From positions 5,394,001 through 5,458,000 of the forward strand of contig NZ_CP011868.1 in NCBI RefSeq assembly GCF_001294645.1: DNA of 64,000 bases, read 5' to 3'. Positions 60,173 to 64,000 of the stretch are shown piece by piece. How positions within the stretch are numbered: position 1 is the first letter of the stretch; the number at the start of each line of letters is the position of its first letter. This DNA is from Pseudonocardia sp. HH130629-09 (lineage in GTDB: Bacteria; Actinomycetota; Actinomycetes; Mycobacteriales; Pseudonocardiaceae). The notes under the pieces are model-generated. The model was not told the DNA's origin. It did not search any database and saw nothing but the letters and a program-made list of their open reading frames with translations. The position numbers were made by a program, and so were the translations under genes.

Positions 60173-60937
60173 TCAGAAGAAGTCCCCGCCGAAGTCGGAG
60201 TCGTTGTCGAGCAGGCCCCCGCCGTCGAAGCCGCCGTCGAAGCCCGGGTCGGCTCCGTCGACCCCGCCGTCGAAGCCCGGGTCGTCGAGGGCTGCGCCGT
60301 CGGCGAACCCGTCGGCGTAGGCGGCCTGGTCGGCGCCGGCCATCCCGCTGAACAGCGAGGTGAACAGCAACGCCGAGCCGACGCCCCAGGCCCCGGCGAC
60401 GAGTGCGGGCTTCCACCAGGGCTCGGAGTACCAGCCGCGCGGCACCGGGCGCCCGGCGACGGTCCCGCCGGGGTAGTAGTGGCTGTTGCGGTCGGTCGGT
60501 CGGGGCGACGCGCCCAGGCTGCGACCCTCCACCTCGATCTCGCGGTCCTCGGTGACCTCACCGGCGCGGGACTGGCCGGGCAACGGCGGCAGCTCGGGTC
60601 CGGGGTCCATGCCCATCGCGGTGCGTGCGGCTCGGACGTAGTAGAGGCCCTCGTAGGCGGTCTCGGTGACCTGCCGGCACTGCGCGGGGGTCCGCGCCTG
60701 CTCCATCTGCGAGCCCGCCGCGGTGTAGCGCTCGGCCGCGTCGGCCAGCGCCTGGCGGCTCGCCTCGTCGGTCCCGGTCAGGGCCAGGACCTGGCCGCCG
60801 AGCCGTTCCACCCAGCGCCGGGACTCGGCCTGGGCGTCGGCCAGGGCGTCGGCGGAGTCCGCGTTGTGCCGCCGCACCAGCCAGACGACGGCCGCGACGA
60901 CGGCCAGCACCACGATCAGGGTCAGGACTGTGCTCAT
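60173..60937 (-). CDS. Membrane-anchored protein with Gly/Asp repeat tail
   Basis: A 254-residue protein. An N-terminal signal anchor (VLTLIVVLAVVAAVVWLV, residues 4-21) precedes a helical region (to about 95) and a linker. A second hydrophobic stretch (KPALVAGAWGVGSALLFTSLF) lies near 180-200, then a tail with DPGFDGG repeats and a C-terminal SDFGGDFF. ATG 60937 has AGGAGG seven bases upstream, inside a strong hairpin. It follows leuS on the same strand. Family not securely recognised; role unknown. Confidence 0.65.
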   Translation of the reverse strand: MSTVLTLIVVLAVVAAVVWLVRRHNADSADALADAQAESRRWVERLGGQVLALTGTDEASRQALADAAERYTAAGSQMEQARTPAQCRQVTETAYEGLYYVRAARTAMGMDPGPELPPLPGQSRAGEVTEDREIEVEGRSLGASPRPTDRNSHYYPGGTVAGRPVPRGWYSEPWWKPALVAGAWGVGSALLFTSLFSGMAGADQAAYADGFADGAALDDPGFDGGVDGADPGFDGGFDGGGLLDNDSDFGGDFF

Positions 60938-60942
60938 GACGG

Positions 60943-60972
60943 ACCTCCTGCCCGCCTCAACGGGCAGGAGGT
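60943..60972 (-). promoter_or_regulatory. 12-bp hairpin between leuS and the downstream gene, covering its Shine-Dalgarno
   Basis: ACCTCCTGCCCG (60943-60954) and CGGGCAGGAGGT (60961-60972) pair perfectly around a 6-base loop. On the minus strand the second arm read contains GGCAGGAGGT, the ribosome-binding site for ATG 60937. It could be the leuS terminator, or fold to hide the ribosome-binding site of the next gene. Confidence 0.65.
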
Positions 60973-60984
60973 CGCCTGCGTTCC

Positions 60985-63843
60985 CTACCGGACGACGTTG
61001 ACCAGGCGCCCCGGGACGACGATGACCTTCTTCGGCTCGGCCCCGTCCAGCGCGGCGACGACCTTCTCGTCGGCCAGCGCGGCCGTCCGGATGTCGTCCT
61101 GGCCGGCGTCGGCGGCGACGACGACCCGGGAGCGGACCTTGCCGTTGACCTGGATCGGGTACTCGACGGTGTCCGCGACCAGGTAGCGCTCGTCGGCGAC
61201 CGGGAACGGGGCGTAGGCCAGCGTGTCGTCGTGGCCCAGCTTCTGCCACAGCTCCTCGGCGATGTGCGGGGCCAGCGGTGCCAGCATCAGCACCAGCGCC
61301 TCCGCGACCTCGCGCTCGACCGGCGTGCCCCGCTTGGTCAGGGCGTTGTTCAGCTCGATCAGCTTCGCGGCGGCGGTGTTGTAGTGCAGCGCGGGGTAGT
61401 CGGCGCGGACGCCGGCGATCGCCTTGTTCACGGACCGCAGGATCTCCTCCGACGGCGCCGTGTCGACGACGGTGACCTCACCGGTCGTCTCGTCGACCAG
61501 GTTGCGCCACACCCGCTGCAGGAACCGCTGCGGGCCGACGACGTCGCGCGTCGACCACGGGCGGGAGGCGTCCATCGGACCGGTGTACATCTCGTACAGC
61601 CGGAAGGTGTCCGCGCCGTAGCGGTCGCACATGTCGTCGGGCGTCACGACGTTCTTCAGCGACTTGCCCATCTTCCCGTACTCCCGGGTGACGGGCTGCC
61701 CGTTCCACGTGAAACCGGCGGTGCCGTCCGCCCCCACGACCTCGACGACCTCCTCCGCCGGCACGTAGGTGCCGCGGGCGTCGGTGTAGGCCCAGGCCTG
61801 GATGTAGCCCTGGTTGAACAGCTTCCGGAACGGCTCCTCGCTGCTCACGTGGCCCAGGTCGAACAGGACCTTGTGCCAGAACCGCGAGTACAGCAGGTGC
61901 AGCACGGCGTGCTCGACCCCGCCGACGTACAGGTCGACGCCGCCCGGGTCGGCGATCGACCGCGCCGTGTCCTTGCCGATCCAGTACTTCTCGGCCTCGG
62001 CGGAGACGAACCGCTCGGTGTTCTCCGGGTCCAGGTAGCGCAGGTAGTACCAGCACGACCCGGCCCACTGCGGCATCGTGTTCGTCTCGCGGCGGTACTG
62101 CTTCGGGCCGTCGCCCAGGTCCAGCTCGACGGCCACCCACTCGTGCGCCCGGGACAGCGGCGGCTCCGGCTCGGAGTTCGCGTCGTCCGGGGCGTAGGTC
62201 TTGGGCGAGTAGTCGTCGACGTCGGGCAGGACGACGGGCAGCTGGTCCTCGGGCAGCGCGATCGGACCGTGCTCGTCCCAGACGACCGGGAACGGCTCGC
62301 CCCAGTAGCGCTGCCGGGAGAACAGCCAGTCGCGCAGCTTGTACTGCACGACGCCCTCGCCCGCGCCCGTCGCGGCCAGCCAGTCGATGATCGTGCGCTT
62401 GGCCTCGTCGACGCCCAGCCCGTTCAGGCTGATCTCGTCGTTCGCGGAGTTGATGGTCGGGCCGTCGCCGGTGTAGGCGCCACCGTCCCAGTCCGACGGC
62501 GGCGCCACCGTGCGCACGTGCGGCAGCCCGAACGCGGCGGCGAAGTCCCAGTCGCGGGTGTCCTCGGCGGGCACCGCCATGATCGCGCCGGTGCCGTAGC
62601 CCATCAGCACGTAGTCGGCGACGAACACCGGGACGGCCGCGCCGTTCACCGGGTTGGTGGCGTACGCGCCGGTGAACACACCGGTCTTGTCCTTGTTCTC
62701 CTGCCGGTCCAGCTCCGACTTGCGCGCGGCCTCGGCGCGGTACGCGGCGACGGCCCCGGCGGGCGTCGCGGCGCCACCGGTCCAGCGGGGATCTGTGCCG
62801 TCCGGCCACTGCGCCGGGACCAGCGAGGACACCAGCGGGTGCTCGGGCGCCAGCACCATGTAGGTGGCGCCGAACAGGGTGTCCGGGCGGGTCGTGAAGA
62901 CCTCGACGGCGTCGTCGGAACCGACCACGGGGAACCGGACGCGGGCCCCCTCGGAGCGGCCGATCCAGTTGCGCTGCATCGCCTTGACCGACTCCGGCCA
63001 GTCGACCCGGTCCAGGTCGTCGGCCAGCCGGTCGGCGTAGGCGGTGATCCGCATCATCCACTGCTTCAGGTTGCGGCGGAAGACGGGGAAGTTGCCGCGC
63101 TCGGAGCGGCCGTCGGGGGTGACCTCCTCGTTCGCCAGCACGGTGCCCAGGCCGGGGCACCAGTTGACCGGGGCCTCGGAGATGTAGGCCAGCCGGTGGC
63201 CGTCGATCGCCGCGCGCCGCTCGCCCTCGGACAGCTCGGCCCACGGACGGCCGTCCGGGGTCGGGCGGGTGCCGGCCTCGAACTCGGCACGCAGCTCGGA
63301 GATCGGGCGGGCGCGGTCGGCGTCGGTGTCGTACCAGGACTCGAAGATCTCGCGGAAGATCCACTGGGTCCAGCGGTAGAACTCGATGTCGGTGGTGGAC
63401 ACCGAGCGGCGCGGGTCGTGGCCCAGGCCCAGCTGACGCAGCTGCTGCCGGTAGCGGGCGATGTTGGTCTCGGTCGTCGTCCGCGGGTGCGTCCCGGTCT
63501 GCACGGCGTACTGCTCGGCGGGCAGTCCGAAGGCGTCGAAGCCCATCGGGTGCAGCACGTTGTGGCCGTTCATCCGCAGGTAGCGGCCCAGCACGTCGGT
63601 GCCGATGAAGCCCAGCGGGTGCCCGACGTGCAACCCCGCCCCGGAGGGGTAGGGGAACATGTCCATCAGGTAGACCTTCGGCTTCTCCGAGCCGGGCTGC
63701 CCCGGGTCGGGGGCGTGGAAGGTCTGCTCGGTCTCCCAGAAGTCCTGCCACTTCCGCTCGATGCGGGCGGCCATCTCGGCGTCGTAGCGGTACGCCGGGC
63801 GGTCCGCACGCTGCTCGGACGCGGTCGTGGTCTCGGTGCTCAT
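60985..63843 (-). CDS. leuS: Leucyl-tRNA synthetase
   Basis: A 952-residue class I synthetase charging tRNA-Leu. HIGH motif as HVGHPLGF after MFPYPSGAGL (around residues 60-80), CP1 editing domain between about 240 and 450 (PVFVADYVLMGYGTGAIMAVPAEDTRDWDFA carries the editing-pocket Asp), and KMSKS as KMGKSLKN (around 727-734). A C-terminal anticodon-binding domain and small C-terminal extension (GKVRSRVVV) complete it. ATG 63843 has GAGGTGAGAC upstream. Full length. Confidence 0.97.
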   Translation of the reverse strand: MSTETTTASEQRADRPAYRYDAEMAARIERKWQDFWETEQTFHAPDPGQPGSEKPKVYLMDMFPYPSGAGLHVGHPLGFIGTDVLGRYLRMNGHNVLHPMGFDAFGLPAEQYAVQTGTHPRTTTETNIARYRQQLRQLGLGHDPRRSVSTTDIEFYRWTQWIFREIFESWYDTDADRARPISELRAEFEAGTRPTPDGRPWAELSEGERRAAIDGHRLAYISEAPVNWCPGLGTVLANEEVTPDGRSERGNFPVFRRNLKQWMMRITAYADRLADDLDRVDWPESVKAMQRNWIGRSEGARVRFPVVGSDDAVEVFTTRPDTLFGATYMVLAPEHPLVSSLVPAQWPDGTDPRWTGGAATPAGAVAAYRAEAARKSELDRQENKDKTGVFTGAYATNPVNGAAVPVFVADYVLMGYGTGAIMAVPAEDTRDWDFAAAFGLPHVRTVAPPSDWDGGAYTGDGPTINSANDEISLNGLGVDEAKRTIIDWLAATGAGEGVVQYKLRDWLFSRQRYWGEPFPVVWDEHGPIALPEDQLPVVLPDVDDYSPKTYAPDDANSEPEPPLSRAHEWVAVELDLGDGPKQYRRETNTMPQWAGSCWYYLRYLDPENTERFVSAEAEKYWIGKDTARSIADPGGVDLYVGGVEHAVLHLLYSRFWHKVLFDLGHVSSEEPFRKLFNQGYIQAWAYTDARGTYVPAEEVVEVVGADGTAGFTWNGQPVTREYGKMGKSLKNVVTPDDMCDRYGADTFRLYEMYTGPMDASRPWSTRDVVGPQRFLQRVWRNLVDETTGEVTVVDTAPSEEILRSVNKAIAGVRADYPALHYNTAAAKLIELNNALTKRGTPVEREVAEALVLMLAPLAPHIAEELWQKLGHDDTLAYAPFPVADERYLVADTVEYPIQVNGKVRSRVVVAADAGQDDIRTAALADEKVVAALDGAEPKKVIVVPGRLVNVVR

Positions 63844-64000
63844 GTCCGTCTCACCTCGGGGATGCCTGTCGTGACGGCCCGACTCGGGGCCCGGAACACG
63901 TCGCGGCCGCTCGTGCGCATCACGCAGGAGGGGCCGTCGCGGCGCCGTGTTGTGGCTACGACGCCGCGCCGGGAAGTCGGCGGGCCGTGCACATGTGACC
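63844..64000. other. Region upstream of leuS
   Basis: 157 bp containing the leuS ribosome-binding site and presumably its promoter. No T-box-like tRNA-binding bulge or leader peptide is recognisable, and no gene is seen before the window ends. Confidence 0.4.

Noticed and set aside
63844..64000. T-box leader for leuS
   Set aside because: No conserved T-box sequence, specifier loop or terminator/antiterminator pair can be drawn in the available 157 bp.

Overview
This window is high-GC actinobacterial chromosome, most likely from Pseudonocardia or another member of the Pseudonocardiaceae. The basis is the very high GC, GC-rich third codon positions, frequent GTG starts, a WhiB regulator next to a class A penicillin-binding protein, an actinomycete integrative and conjugative element (AICE), and the IS families present. 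The genus is inferred; no rRNA is present.

Layout. (1) 1-2000: start of a neutral zinc metallopeptidase, an AraC regulator divergent from a His-rich methyltransferase, and tRNA-Ser(UGA). (2) 1941-13146: an AICE integrated in the tRNA-Ser 3' end, bounded by a perfect 54-bp direct repeat. One leftward operon encodes a small regulatory protein, a membrane protein, an FtsK-type translocase, a small protein, a rolling-circle-type Rep, Xis and Int. Divergent from it are an XRE/DUF5919 regulator and an inositol-monophosphatase-like protein. The right part holds an IS1380-family element, a small hypothetical protein and an SDR oxidoreductase. (3) 13.2-16.6 kb: a broken IS5-family element, a beheaded PIN-domain gene and a 165-bp MITE split by an IS256-family element. 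(4) 16.7-39.7 kb: ordinary chromosome. It carries tRNA-Thr, an M28 peptidase, MFS-holB-RNA ligase, a PASTA-type PBP, WhiB, a methyltransferase, MarR, paired ArsA-like ATPases, DUF4177, RidA, a huge low-complexity protein, a Gfo/Idh/MocA oxidoreductase, VOC, Nudix and metallo-beta-lactamase proteins, and a polar amino-acid ABC transporter. PBP-WhiB-ArsA pair-DUF4177-RidA-MBL resembles the mycobacterial ponA2-whiB4-Rv3680/Rv3679 neighbourhood. (5) 39.66-58.88 kb: a graveyard of nested insertions from IS3, IS5/ISL2, IS21, IS256 (three types), IS481, IS701 and IS1380 (two types) plus the MITE. Among them are passenger genes and fragments: an rRNA-methyltransferase fragment, a carbamoyltransferase tail, a P-loop kinase, an Asp/Asn hydroxylase-like protein, VapBC and a frameshifted S9 peptidase. 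(6) 58.9-64.0 kb: an MNT-HEPN pair with a UPF0158 N-terminus, a membrane-anchored repeat protein and leuS.

How it works together. The AICE is a self-contained module for integration, replication and conjugative dsDNA transfer, and its operon is built from short start/stop overlaps. The IS block is layered: the MITE and the ISL2 element use the same AGT target, while IS481, IS701 and one IS1380 element all sit at CTAG. Several junctions can therefore be resolved to the base, including one IS256 reading frame split by IS21, MITE, IS1380 and ISL2. Two long IS repeats (direct IS1380, inverted IS256) bracket much of the window and could drive deletion or inversion.
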